From NCBI GenBank assembly GCA_015680685.1, contig MNCI01019132.1:36904-100903 (forward strand): a DNA stretch of 64,000 nt, read 5' to 3'. Positions within the stretch are counted from its first letter, which is position 1. Every line of letters begins with the position of its first letter. Position numbers and translations under genes: made by a program. Below the pieces are notes generated by a model. The model was not told the DNA's origin. It saw only the letters and a list, made by a program, of their open reading frames with translations, and did not search any database. This DNA is from Gnetum montanum (taxonomy: Eukaryota; Streptophyta; Gnetopsida; Gnetales; Gnetaceae). Positions 11,210-23,410 of this stretch are shown one piece after another.

Positions 11210-13560
11210 ATGTCTTCTTCTTCGAACAAGAGCACCTCACCGCCTAGGGATAACACTAGAAATATTCGGCGGCATCAAACACATAACCAAAATCCACTAG
11301 GTCCTCAAGAATTCAGTGTGTTGTACATTCATCATGATGAATATGTACCCAACTTTACCTTTGTCTTCCATTAAGATGAATAGCTATGTTGGAGAGATTT
11401 AGAAGGTAACATAGTGTTACCTCTAGATAGAGTCGCCCCCAACATGCTCCTTCGTGCCCTTGCACGAATTGACATGTCACAATTATATGTTGAGTACGTT
11501 GCATGCGGTTACAATGAAAGGGACTACCATCCCATAGAAGCACAACATCAACAAGATGAATGGTGGGAGAGTTATCACACATTTTTGAAGGGCAAAGGCC
11601 CCTGTAATGCTTCACTCATTATAAACAAAATTAAGGGTGGTGCACCTATTCTCATAGGTTCTCCACCAAATGATGTTCCCCCTCCTAACAATGGTCAGGA
11701 GGTGGTGGTTCAGAACCTATGCTCCACAATCCATAACTCTGGTTCTGACCCCCATGAACACCAAGTGTTGAATGAGGGAACACAGAAACATGACAAGGAT
11801 GAGCATTCTGATCATCATCACGATCGGGGTAGGGATCCCGAAGAGAAGTTAGGAGGCATTATCATGGCGATGGCTCTCCTTCTTCTTCCCCTTCATCACA
11901 TCATTCACCCTCTCTTTCCACATCAGGATGCAGTCACAAAGAGCACAACCGTGAGGATAAGGGTAAGGATAAGCAAGATGAGAGACCTCAATGAGAGAGT
12001 CGAGAGAGAGGACAAGGGCACTCTAGGGAATCTAGGCATGGAAGAAGGGAAAGTAGGGAACCACGTAGGCATCATATATGTCATGAGAGAGATGATCATG
12101 ATGAACCCCTACTCGCCACTTGAAGTATGTTAGATATTACGGAGGCTGTGAGAATACCTACAAGGCACCAAAAAGATAGCCAGATGAAGAGACTAGACAT
12201 AAATAATATCCCACGGTTTGAGGGGGGATACAATGCTGATCCGCAAAATCACTTACAGGCATTCCACGATGCTTGTGCCTTGCATAATATTGAAAATGAG
12301 TGGTAGAAGTTAAATTTGTTTTGTAGGACACTCATAAAAGAAGCAGAAAGTTGGTACCGGTCTTTAGAGCCAGAAACCATTAGGAGGTGAAGTACAATGC
12401 TAGAATTGTTTAACGATAAATACCAAACGTACTCTAGAGTGTCCAACATGTGTAAGAAAATCCAAGGATGGAAGTAGGGTACTCACAAACCCTTGGATGC
12501 TACCATGGATCGATATTACGCATTGCTACATCGTTGCCCAGGCCATGGCTATGCACAACGGGATCAACTTCACCACCCTGTAGATGGGCTAAGACATGAA
12601 TCCAAGAGAACCCTTGGGACATATGCCCAAGGGAGATTATCTGAACTTAGGTCCCATGAAGTTCATATATTGTTGGAGCAAGTAGCTAAAGAAGAAGGGG
12701 AGCCATGGAAAAGAGAAAGTGCAGAAGAGTACAACCATGATCCTTCCCTCCGAAAGAGGGGAGTAAGATTCTGTGAGGAAGAGGATGAGTCACCACTCGA
12801 AGAGTTGGTGAATAGAAAAACCTTGCCACTTCAAAATCTAACAATGGAAATGTTGGCTAAGGTAGATGAAATATAGAGCTCCTTAGATAGTAAAATTAAA
12901 ACTATTCTAAAAATCGTAGAGGAGTCTAAGGAACGAAGTAGTGACCATGATAAGAAAAAGTCGAGAGACTTAGACCATGCATGTAACAAGGGTAAGGGAA
13001 AAATGACTATCACCGATGAGGTTGAGGACTCTAACATGGACAATGATGGTGGATGTGAGATTTGCCAATATGACCATCCTAAGGGATGTTGCCTAAAAAT
13101 CTCACATTTGCAAGAATCCGGGGTGTATGCACTTAATCCAAGACTTAACAAACGGCAAGCACCTTGAAGGTTACCTTATCCCCAAGGTAACCCAAGGTAG
13201 TTCCACCAACCGTTAACATCTTATCCAAGTGGAACTCCATCACAACCTATCAGGAAACACCAGTAGCGGCAACATCCACAGTCATGGGGGATGCCACCAC
13301 CTAGGCAACAATACCCTTACCAGCAACCAGACCCATATGGCTATTACGTGCAGTAGCCAGTTTCTCCAAGTGACTCTGTTAGTCACGTAACCCCACAATG
13401 TCACTACCAAGTTCAAGAGTATTTTAGGACTCCTTCTCCTTCGAGAGACATACCACATGCATACCATCCTCTGAATCCATCTTCCACTCATACGCCGATA
13501 GTTCCACTACCACCCACTCCAATGATGCAAGGGGAACTCCCCACTCAACCATAGCAACGT
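11210..13560 (+). pseudogene. gag of Ath-2 (decayed)
   Basis: Starts at the ATG at 11210 (MSSSSNKSTS). Gag core at about 12210-12450: IPRFEGGYNADPQNHLQAFH, LIKEAESWYRSLEPETIRR, MLELFNDKYQTYSRVSN. The open block 12493-12876 continues with MDRYYALLHRCPGHGYAQRD. A zinc knuckle CEICQYDHPKGCC (CX2CX3HX4C) is at about 13055-13095, followed by a Pro/Gln/Tyr-rich tail with PYQQPDPYGYYV. About ten stops, often TAG or TGA where relatives have TGG, CAG or CGA. The 239-residue frame at 11414-12133 drifts out of the gag frame after its first third. Confidence 0.8.
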
Positions 13561-14277
13561 AATGCTATGAGAGCTATAAACCTTCAACCCACTACTGGTT
13601 CTAACAACCGTATAAAGAGAAGACCTTTCTTTAGAACCAAGAGTCCAAATAAGCTATCACAACCACAAGGGGTTGAGTCTATGACCACTCCTCCAACAAA
13701 TAAGGCTTCGGAGCTTCCTTCAAACCAACAATAGAGCTCAACACACACGGTTATGTTAACACATATTGTTATTGAATGGATCAAGGTGGGCCACCTTCCC
13801 AAGAAATTATCTGATCCTGGAAGCCCCCTAATTTATCTCCAAGTTGCTGGGAATGAACTTCATAAGGCTCTTCTTAACTCAGGTTCTGGAGTCAACTTAA
13901 TCTCACGAGAAATGTATAAATCCTAGAACCTGCCTCCACTCAAGAAGAGCAATATTCAACCAGAGCTAGTTGACTAGTCCATCACTATTCCCTTGGTTTT
14001 GGTGGAGGACATCATTACCACTATGTATGGTTGGTCATACCCAGCTGATTTTCTAGTGATAGAAGTCAACAGTAACAAAGGGGACTTCCCAATTATAATG
14101 GGAAGGGCATGGATGAGTACAATAGATGCATGCCTAGGAATCCCCGATCTTTCCTTGGAAATATCAAAGGAAAATATTTATGGAAAGATCAAGAAGAAGA
14201 AAGTTCCATGCATCACATACAGTGACTCAGAGGGTGATGACATGGAGGAATGCTCAACATCTCCTGCATGCAACTAG
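13561..14277 (+). pseudogene. Protease region of Ath-2
   Basis: HIVIEWIKVGHLP and GSPLIYLQVAGNELHKALL lead into NSGSGVNLISREM at about 13870-13910, the retropepsin active-site region with its catalytic Asp changed to Asn. VEDIITTMYGWSYPADFLVI and KGDFPIIMGRAWMSTIDA follow in an open block from 13993 to 14277. Stops occur before this block. It would have processed Gag-Pol. Confidence 0.75.
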
Positions 14278-15492
14278 TGTGCCCAAGACACTCAGATACA
14301 AAGGTGCTTGTATGTAGCAACCACACAACAAGAGAACACCCAGTGGTTGATAGCTAATCAAGAGAGAAGCCCACCAACATGCATGGAATGAATTGGGGAA
14401 ACAACTTGCACCCATAACGAAAGCATAGATACATTGGAATATGAGCATCGCCAACTTCCAACCCTTAACCTGAAAACATCAATTGGGAGAAGTTGGACAC
14501 TTTTAATAAATTCAAAAAAATGCTCATTATTTTGGATCTCTCCCTTTCAACTCAGTCATGGGGGAGATGGCCACCTATCCTATTCAATTGAGGCTATCAG
14601 TTCTTTTAAGTTTTTTTTTACACATTTTTGTTTTGCACTTTTTTGTTTTATAATTTCTTTAACTTTTCTTGTTTTTATTTTACAACATCGTTCATACTTT
14701 TTCTTTTATTTGTGTGTGTGTGTTATTCATTTTTCCAAGTTTTTCACCTAATAAGTGCTCTTAATGATGACATGAACTATTTCTATTGATTGATAATGTT
14801 TGGTTTTTACCTTTAAGTTACGATGTTGATACTAAGGTATGGTTCTTTTGATATAGTAGGAAATGAGTCCACTTCATCCATACATCCACAAATTTCTATG
14901 GTCTCTCTTGGCTTGGAAATGTACAGACCCTTTCTAAATAAGAACTATCAACAAATCGTTGACTGGGCATTTCTCAAACTAAGGAAGGACTCAAGGATTG
15001 AATAGGGTATGACTTTAAGGGGACTTGATACATTTGTGTTGGCCATTCTCTTAGGTGCTTGGATGTTTTCTTTTTGATTTTTCTTACCATTCCAACATTG
15101 CTCCATCATTGGGAAGCTAAGCTAATAAAAATAACAAAGTATTTGCATGGTGTGGTTCTCACGTATAAACACAAAAAAAAAAAAAACAAAATAGTGAGGA
15201 TTCAAAGCACACCCCTTAGACAAAATAATCATTTGGGCTACAAGCACTGGTTATGGAACTAAAATAAACATGTTCCCTCTAACTAAGACCCTTCTCGCTT
15301 CCTACCTTCTCATCTTTCGCTTCATCGAAATGGTGGTTGCTCTTTGAAGGATGCATTCTTGTTACTTCAAGTGGATGGATTGGCCGAATGTATTAATGCA
15401 AAGTCATTGGATGTGTTTTTTTTGAGTCCAGACTTGGAATGGGATCTACTAAGTCACATTAACCATTAAATACACAAGGGGATGTACACCAC
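14278..15492 (+). other. Ath-2 pol deletion and start of 3' region
   Basis: Coding traces run on to about 14480 and then jump to a purine-rich CAGTCATGGGGGAGATGG at about 14564, with no RT, RNase H or integrase between, so pol has been lost. A T-rich tract follows (14600-14760). One open block at 14823-15005 (ending LKLRKDSRIE) has no function I recognise. Confidence 0.6.
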
Positions 15493-16314
15493 TGATGAGC
15501 AGCTAGGTATCCCTACGTCAAACCATACGAATATGAGCGTTCATACACGATCCGGGCGAAGTTTGCGAATAGGCTAGTTGTGGTATCTAGATCATTACAC
15601 GTTGATTGCAGTTCGCTGTCTTCCCACCTGGACTAGTATTTTCTTTGTCACGTATGGTTTAGTCTAGAGTGAGGCGTATGATGTGATCCTAAATTAGTGC
15701 TACTCCTAGAGACAATGGAAGATAATCTTGATTAAACTAATGAGTAATAGGAAATGAAGTCTAAGCTAACCTAAGTGCGATGAACATCCATTCCTTAATC
15801 ATCCGTACACATCTTGGACCTTNCCAAGTAGTCACACTTAAATGCTCATGATTAAGTCGTACTCATTCCACATTTAACAACAGGAATAGTAAATTATAAT
15901 AAAGAAATATTAACTAAGAAAAGAATAAATAAAAATGACAATTAAATAATTAAAACTAAGTGAATGCTGCAATGATGAAGTAATCTCGATCTTTATTTTC
16001 GGTCATGTGTGCATCCAAGTATGTCACACTCAAATAAAGGTGTCGTACAATTACAAGCATCAGATTGTGGGCATGCACTGGGAAAATATTTTAACTCCTA
16101 TGGAAAAAAATGCAAGGGCTTCTCTACGACTCCTAAAAAGATGCCTAAATGAGGCAGAAGGCCCTCTTATTTATAGGCTGGGATAGGCGGTTGCATAAAT
16201 GGGGCCACATCGACGTAGGAAGGTTATGTCGATGGGGCCACATCAACACAGTTGCATATATGGGGCCCCGTATACGTGGCCTAGTCAACGCATTGAATAT
16301 GTACCGCTTCATCA
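15493..16314 (-). repeat. 3' LTR of Ath-3 (contains one N at 15823)
   Basis: Partner of 20344-21234. TATA-like site at 16166-16176. At 15823 a single N replaces about 56 bases present in the partner LTR, so the length is underestimated. Confidence 0.9.
15823..15823. other. Assembly gap (single N)
   Basis: One N in the Ath-3 3' LTR where the 5' LTR has about 56 extra bases. Confidence 0.85.
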
Positions 16315-18698
16315 TACCCCCACAACTGAGTAAAAACTCGTCCTCGAGTCAAAGAAAGTGAGGAACAAGCTCAATTGAATACACAATGGATAGGTATGGG
16401 ATTATTGACTGACTAGAAATTTATTCATGCCGCAGTGGATATGAAAAATTGGGACATAGATACAAAATGACAAAATTTGTGGAACTCATGGGGTTCCCAG
16501 TAGTGGTGGCTTCTCCATGGGTGCCTTTTCTTTGTCCTATGCATTAGGCTTTTGAGATTGATACCATTGAAAAAGCACCTGACCTTTCTCCTCTTCTATC
16601 TAAGGATTATGAGCCATCAATGCTGATGTTCCAATGTTTGATGAAGTCGGCACTTTTCATGAACACGGCAGCTGCGGGAACACTTGATTGGCCTTGACAT
16701 GCCATGCCACAAATAGCCGTCATTCCTCTTCATAGGCTCGGGCCCTAACCTCACCTCCCTTTGCTTGGATGGATTATTCAGTAATAGGAGGTTCATGATG
16801 GATGCTGAATGATTACCTTCTTCTCTGCATGTGTTGTATGAGGTCCTTGGCCTCTACCTCCCCCAGGTCGTTCAGTTGCACCTTGAGAAGGTCCTCCTTG
16901 TTGTCTTCTTTTAGGGCCATCTATAATCACACAAGGATCAATTGTTAGTAAGGTTATTGAAAAAAGTTCAATGATTTCATACCTCACTCATTGTCATTTA
17001 ATAAATGTTGCATTCTTTACTTAGTGTGATTGTAGAGTTAGAAATTTTTCAAGGAAGTTGCCCTAAAATTTTAATGTTGGACCTAGTTTTGAGGAACATT
17101 TGATAACATAATGACAAAGGAAAGAATAGATTTGACAATGAAATACTTGGAGGGTATAAGATGATGTGGTGGTGTGCAATAAGTATAAATTACAAAAGTC
17201 ACGCAAGTGGGTCCTCCCCAAAGCAGGTTCCAACCTATAATGCCCTTGCATAACCACAACTTAAAATGTCTGTAGGCACTCGAAGGGTTAAATGTAATCT
17301 ATACCAATGCAACAAAACACACACATGTTGATACCACCATGATGAGGTACGAATTCAATGCTATACAAGACACGAGTCACAAATACATGAATAACAAGAT
17401 GGAATGAGTCAGAGAAGGGATTGCAGAGATTGGGATGTGAGGTAACTAACTCAAGGCACAATGAATCCTGCATGTAAAGCATGATTAAGGTGTCATTAAC
17501 TTGTCGTTCCAAGATCAGGACCAAGTCCATTGCTCTGATCAGTGACATCGCATCGTTTCATCCAATGATGGACAACCATAAGAGCACCATGATAGCAAGG
17601 CATACGATCACTTGACATTTTGTGCAAGGAAGGAGTGACTTCTTTGCGGCATGTTCTTTTTTTGTGTTTGGCCGCTTTGGCACACTTTCTTCTCCCTCTC
17701 TTCTCTCTCTTTTTTTTTGATTACCTTTAATACTCTTACTCCCATTTTTTGTTAGATCTACAAGGATCTTAGTACAACCAAGCTGCATGATAGCACCTAC
17801 AGATGCCACCAAAAAGAATCCACAACTCCCCTGATGTCACACCCTAATCATTCCCTCCTGGTCCATCCTTCTTCATTCTGGGTACAATGAACACAAAATT
17901 AATTTTAAGTTTCAAGAATGTCAAGAATATCACTGTACCCTCAAACAGAACCTCTTATTTGTAGAATGGATGACTGGGTGTAATGAGCTCACTGTCCAAA
18001 TAATTGATCACCAGAGACTTGATAGCATAGAACAACACCTCAACCCACAAGTCACATGAGTGTTCTATTCATAGATGAGATTACTCATAAAAAGATAAAA
18101 TGACAAAAGGATAAAACAATAAATTAAAAGGTGAAAAAATGGAAAACAAAAAGTTGAAAAATTAAAGAAATAGAAAAACATTTATTAATTCTATGTTGTT
18201 AGAATGGAGGATACCCCCCATAACTAAACGGTTGACCATGGCTGGAATTAATAAATGGAAGGTGGGGATCCTTGCATGTTGAAAATATTGGGGCTTGGTC
18301 ATACTTACCCCATTGGGGTTCACATACTTGATTAGAGTTGACATAGTGGGGAAAGTTATAAGATGTGGTTAATTTATAAGGAGTTGACCCACTATGGTAC
18401 TTGGGACCGTAAGATGGTATGCAAGGATCAACATGTCTCCCCATGTGGGGCAATATTCATTGGAACCTATGGTTGTTGGAGTATTGAGTGGTGGCCTTGA
18501 TAAGGTAACATGAGGCGTTGGGTTCGAAGAGGAAGATGCACCACAATGTTGGATTTGTATTGAGTTGGTGGATGTAGTGGTTTCTGAACTGTGGTGTCCC
18601 TTTCAACGATCATGTCTGAAGAAGGGACACCTTCGATGTTGTGAAGGACCTCCACTGCTATTGACAGTAGCAGCACAAGTAACGTTTATGAGTTGGTG
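16315..18698 (-). other. Ath-3 3' region with polypurine tract
   Basis: Minus-strand TTGTGGGGGTA at 16315-16325 abuts the 3' LTR and is the polypurine tract. The block 17555-17880 is homologous to Ath-1 27060-27290, so it is shared 3' non-coding sequence. A Pro/Tyr/His-rich open block at 18199-18453 may be a leftover of the gag tail. No RT, RNase H or integrase motifs were found. Confidence 0.65.
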
Positions 18699-20191
18699 CT
18701 ATGGTGCAAAATCTTCTGGCATAGCTAGCAGTGATGTAGGTGAAGTATGAGAATTTTGAGGTTGAGGAGAAGTGTAAGGTACATGAGGTGGTGATCTTGT
18801 TGGAGAGGACATGGGTGGATAGTACTCGGGAGAATGATAATGATGAGGTGAGGTAGAGGAAGCTGATCCTGTTGGAGAAATAGGATGTTGAACATAATAA
18901 GCATTTGGTGGTACGACATATGAAGGGTATGGTCCAGTTGGCGATGGGCTCCCCCACGACTGAGGTTTTTGCCATTGTGGTTGGACACAATATTTTTGTA
19001 CGAACTCTGGATGTAACATTCCTCTCCATTGCTCATGTAAATGTGACAAGATTGGACATTGACCTTTGGGGTGATCGTACAAGCAAATATCACATTAATA
19101 CATATGATTGGTAGTTGAGTTCTTATCCTTATTATTTTCTACCCTTTGTTTCAATTGTCGCGTGGTGTCCTGTCCTGCTTCTTGATTTGGCATAGTTTTT
19201 CCTCTAATAATGTTGGCATATTCTCCACATCTTTCATGTACCCAGTCCATCATCTTATTTATCTTTGCCTCAATTTCATCTAGTGATTGTAGGATTGGAA
19301 AAGATGATTCCACCTCCTTGAAGTGAGTTTATTTCTCCTCTTCATGATCATGGACCCTTGTTAAGTTAAGATTTTGATCCTGTTGAGAACTTTCAACATT
19401 ATCCCATTTGGCTATTTCTCCTTCTTCTTTTGCTATTTGCTTAATAAGCTCTTGGAGTTGATGGGTTCATAGCTCATATAGTTGACCTTGGGTGTACATC
19501 CCTAGGGTCTCCCTTGTTTCATTACGGGCTCATCTATGATATGGTACATTAGCCTTTCCTTACAGAACCCATGGCCTGGGTAGTTGTTTAATAGTGCATA
19601 ATATCTTTCTAAGGCCATGTCCAAGGGTTCATGTTACGCTTGTTTCCATTTTTGGATTTGTCTCCTCAAGGCTGACACTCTCACATAGGTTTGATATCTT
19701 TCATTGAAAAGTTCTACCATTGTCGGCCAACATCGAATTGATTTCGGTTTTAATGACCTATACCATACTTTTTCATGGCCAACAAGTGTCAGAGGAAAGA
19801 GCTTAATTTTTTTCCACCCATTATCAATGTTGTTCCATGTACAAGAATCATAGAAGGCTTGTAAATGTTGTTGCGGATCTGAATCATAGCCTCCTGAAAA
19901 CTTGGAAAAGTTGTTTAAATCAAGCATGGGTAGACAACTTTTCTTACAATGCCTACGGGCTATTCGAACAACCTCTTGTATTTCTGCTAAGCTTGTAGTG
20001 GCTAGTAGGGGTTCATCGTCATCAGGTAAGTTATTATTTTGTGTGTTGGGATGATGTTTTCTTTGTTTATGTTTATAAGAGACCCCCACCTCGGGTTGCA
20101 TACTCCAATCTTCATTGTCATAATATTCGTTGGTTCTCCAATGAATTGCCTCACTAGATGTGGCATTACTATTGTCTTGTAGGAGAGACAT
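18699..20191 (-). pseudogene. gag of Ath-3 (decayed)
   Basis: The ATG at 20189-20191 opens a 185-residue block (19634-20191) with the gag core FSKFSGGYDSDPQQHLQAFY, LFPLTLVGHEKVWYRSL and MVELFNERYQTYVRVSALRR. The frame continues as PLDMALERYYALLNNYPGHG. A clean zinc knuckle CDICLYDHPKGQC (CX2CX3HX4C) is at about 19055-19094. The last block (18699-19082) is a Pro/Ser/Tyr-rich tail with HEQWRGMLHPEFVQKYCVQP. Stops and shifts lie between the blocks. It is the best-preserved Athila-like gag in the window. Confidence 0.82.
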
Positions 20192-20324
20192 GGCTGTAAA
20201 ATTTGTGTGTGAAATTTATGTGTGAGTTTTTATAATAATATTAATTATTTTTCTGAAAGATATATCATCAAAGCTTTGTTACAGTGATCTTGTATGATGT
20301 AACTAATCTAAATAACTAACACCA

Positions 20325-20342
20325 TCCCTGGTAACGGTGCTA
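20325..20342 (-). other. Primer binding site of Ath-3
   Basis: Minus-strand TAGCACCGTTACCAGGGA, one base after the LTR end. It is the TGGCGCCGTTGCCGGGGA-type site with transitions. Confidence 0.75.
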
Positions 20343-20343
20343 A

Positions 20344-21234
20344 TGATGAGCGGCTAGGTATCCCTAAGCCCAACCATACGAATACGAGTGTTCATGCATG
20401 ATCCGGTTAAACTCCGCAGACAGGCTAGTTGTGGTATCTAGATCGTTACACATTGATTACAATTTTCTGTCTTCTCACCTAGACTAGTATTTTCTTTGTC
20501 ACGTATGGTTTAGTCTAGAGTTAGGCATATGATGTGATCCTAAATTAGTGCTACTCCTAGAGACAATGGAAGATAATCTTGATTAAACTAATGAGTAATA
20601 GGAAATGAAGTCTAAGCTAACCTAAGTGCGATGAGCATCTGTTCCTTAATCATCCGTACACATCTTGGACCTCGTGCATGACTACTACTGGGGTTACCAA
20701 GCGTAGATCCTAGGTACGCTACTGGGTTACCAAGTAGTCACACTTAAATGCTTATGATTAAGTCGTACTCATTCCTCATTTAACAATAGAAATAGTAAAT
20801 GAAGATAAAGAAATATTAACTAAGAAAACAATAAATAACAATGAAAATTAACAATAACAATTAAATAATTAAAACTAAGTGAATGCTGCAATGATGAAGT
20901 AATCTCGATCTTTATTTTTGGTCATGTGCGCGTCCAAGTAAGTTACACTTGAATAAAGGTGTCATACAATTACAGGCATCACACTACGGGCATGCACTAG
21001 GAAAATATTCTAACTCCTACAGAAACAAAATGCAATGGCTTTGCTACAACTACTAAAAAGATGCTTAAATAATGCAGAAGGCCCTCTTATTTATAGGCCA
21101 GGATAGGCAACTGCGTAAATGGGGCCACATCAGCGCAGGAAGGCTACGTCGATGAGGCCGCATCAATGCGGCCGCGTATACGGGGCCCCGTATACATGGC
21201 CTAGTCGATGCATCGACTATGTAGCACTTCATCA
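20344..21234 (-). repeat. 5' LTR of Ath-3
   Basis: Minus-strand start TGATGAAGTGCTACATAGTC and end GATACCTAGCCGCTCATCA. TATA-like CTATAAATAAG at 21086-21096. Contains two GGTAACC-type motifs around 20690-20735. Confidence 0.9.
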
Positions 21235-21239
21235 ACCAC

Positions 21240-22219
21240 CTTGTTCTTGAGATTCCATTCCATTCTCTTCTCTCCATCCTTCTCTCCATTGTTCACCTCA
21301 TTGCTAGTTGTATCATTAGTGTATAGTTTAGTTGATGTATTTTTTTCTTTGTGGTAAATTCTTGTGGTTAAGACTTTAACTCTTGTTCCAAATGACATTC
21401 CCAGAGCCTATGGACTCTTTGAATGTGGGATTGTCAAGGCATTACAGGCATGAGCCTACTTTGGGGAGAACCCAATGGCATTCCTATTTGGTGCACCAGT
21501 TAAATTCTTTCCCTTAACATTTTGCAATAAACTCTATTTTGTTCATTTCCATCTTGACATCCATTTCATCGACGTTACAGTTGTTTCTTTCTCTTCATCC
21601 TTCTTATTCCTTTTCTTTTTCCATTCTATCGCTACCAGAGGTTCGCTCTTAGTCATGGGGGTCCTGATGCAATTTTTTTGATTTTCTCCTAACCCCTACA
21701 CCTTCGATAGTCACCACTATTATATCTCCAGAATCCGTAATCATTCATACCATAACTCAGCCAATGGACCTTTCACCGAAACAAGGTATTAACTGCATTG
21801 TGATTCATCTACCCTTGCTAATATAAGACTGTGTTGTGTGTGCAGATGGCAATAATACAACAATGGATCAAACTTGGAGGGAACACTTGGAATGGATCGG
21901 TGCTAAATCAGCTATGCAAGGAAAGAGATGGATGGCGTGCTTACGGATGGAGAACGAAAGGCGCAATATTGGCATTGGCAGCAACAGACTTCTTCTCTCT
22001 TCTCTCTTCTCTCTCAGCTGCCAAATACAACCTGATGTCAAATGTATAAGGTGTTCACTCTTGTTGTTGTCGTGAACACCAGTTTTTTCATGTTTTGTAA
22101 TGATGATCCATTCACATGTCATCCCATTCACCATTAGTTCCATTCAAGTCAATAATCCCATACCTTCCCAATATTTTTTAAGGAACTTGAGGATGAGTTT
22201 TTATTCAGTCATGGGGGTA
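21240..22219 (+). other. 3' non-coding region of Ath-2 with polypurine tract
   Basis: Continuation of Ath-2 after Ath-3. Short frames only; none looks conserved. CTTAGTCATGGGGGTC (about 21649) and TTCAGTCATGGGGGTA (22204-22219) are two similar G-rich motifs. The second abuts the 3' LTR and is the polypurine primer site. Confidence 0.65.
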
Positions 22220-23013
22220 TGATGGGATGCAATATCGCATGGGCCGCAATATTGCGTACACGATATCGTAGCATGCCACAAAATCTATAAATAAGAGGTG
22301 GCTCTCCCTTGTTTCTCAATCTAGATCTAGACCCTTAGCAAAATGCTAGCAGTTTTACCTCTCCAGAGATAGAATAATTTCCATGTGCCCATAGTAGGAG
22401 TCCGAAAGTGAATGGATCTTTATTCGAGCAAATATTGTACCTAAGCACAAGTTTGTGTATGGAAATAAAGATAAACTTTTGGGTAAACCTTTCAGTGCAT
22501 GGACTAAGCTAAATAGGACTTTAATTATTGTTATTTATTTTTCATCATTTAAATTCTTTATTAGTTAATTAAATCTCTCTCAACCCTTCTCTCCTAGTTA
22601 AGTGCATTCAGTACGACTGCTTCGAGCACGTGCATTACACTTGGTAATCCGATTAATGAATAGCGTTTGGTAATCCCATAAGGTTGCATTGGTTCAGGGT
22701 GTGAATGGCAAGTGGGAACGAATACTGATGCTAGGCAATAGAACTTAGTTAGTCAAAGTTAGTTACTTAGTCTCTTCACCCTTTCCCTCATTAGTATAGG
22801 TGATAAAAGATAAAAGACATAAAAATCACATACCTCAGACTTACTTAACCATACAACCATGACAAATACAAGTAAGTCTGGGAAGACAACGAACGATTAA
22901 CCTTAAGTGTTCCATAAGATGTGTAGGCACTTAGTTTGTGGAGTTCAACCGTATCGCGTGTGTAATGCTTGTATTCATATGGTTGAGTGTAGGGGGTACC
23001 TCACCACTCATCA
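22220..23013 (+). repeat. 3' LTR of Ath-2
   Basis: Starts TGATGGGATGCAATATCGCA and ends CCTCACCACTCATCA. TATA-like CTATAAATAAG at 22285-22295. It aligns throughout with 10287-11065, with scattered substitutions mostly of C/T and G/A type. Confidence 0.9.
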
Positions 23014-23410
23014 AAAACCATGCAAATCTCTATTAGATTCTAGGTCTAGAGTAAACTTGATATCTCAAGACATGTACCATGATTGGAACCTCCCACCACT
23101 AAAGAAAAGTAACATCTATTTAAAGCTCATAGACCAATAAATCAGAGTTCCACTTGGATAGGTGGATGATGTCATTACCACCATTAGTGGTTGGTCCCAT
23201 CTTGTTGATTTTCTAGTAATTCATGTGGAGAAAAACAAGGGAGAGTTTCCAATTATCATGTGAAGAGCCTGGCTTAGCACTATGGATGCTAAGGTTAGAA
23301 TTTTTGATTTATCCTTTGAAATTTCAAAGGAAGATGAAGCCAAAGTTGTACACAAATGAAGGGTTCCATGTATCACATACAGTAATCATGGCTACAATTG
23401 TGTGCAAATA
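23014..23410 (+). pseudogene. Protease remainder of Ath-1
   Basis: Continues exactly where 10286 stopped: KPCKSLLDSRSRVNLISQDM aligns with HKALLNSGSGVNLISREM of Ath-2. LLDS is the retropepsin active-site region (DSGS type); the glycine after DS is changed to Arg here. Downstream, VDDVITTISGWSH and NKGEFPIIM match Ath-2. Stops at about 23143 and later. Confidence 0.75.

Larger units (their letters stand above)
15493..21234 (-). mobile_element. Ath-3: gag-only Athila-like element nested in Ath-2
   Basis: LTRs at 20344-21234 (5') and 15493-16314 (3') in minus orientation. Primer site at 20325-20342, gag from 20191, polypurine tract next to 16314. The perfect 5-base target duplication ACCAC lies at 15488-15492 and 21235-21239. 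No pol sequence is present, so the 5.7 kb element is non-autonomous (TR-GAG-like). This is the innermost and youngest insertion of the Athila-like nest by position. Confidence 0.9.
10287..23013 (+). mobile_element. Ath-2: Athila-like element lacking pol, inserted in Ath-1 protease
   Basis: Two direct LTRs (10287-11065 and 22220-23013), a primer site, gag, protease, no RT or integrase, a long 3' non-coding region and a polypurine tract before the 3' LTR. It lies inside the protease frame of Ath-1 with AAAAT/AAAAC flanks. Ath-3 is inserted within its 3' region. Missing pol makes it non-autonomous, so any movement would have needed enzymes from a relative. Confidence 0.85.
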
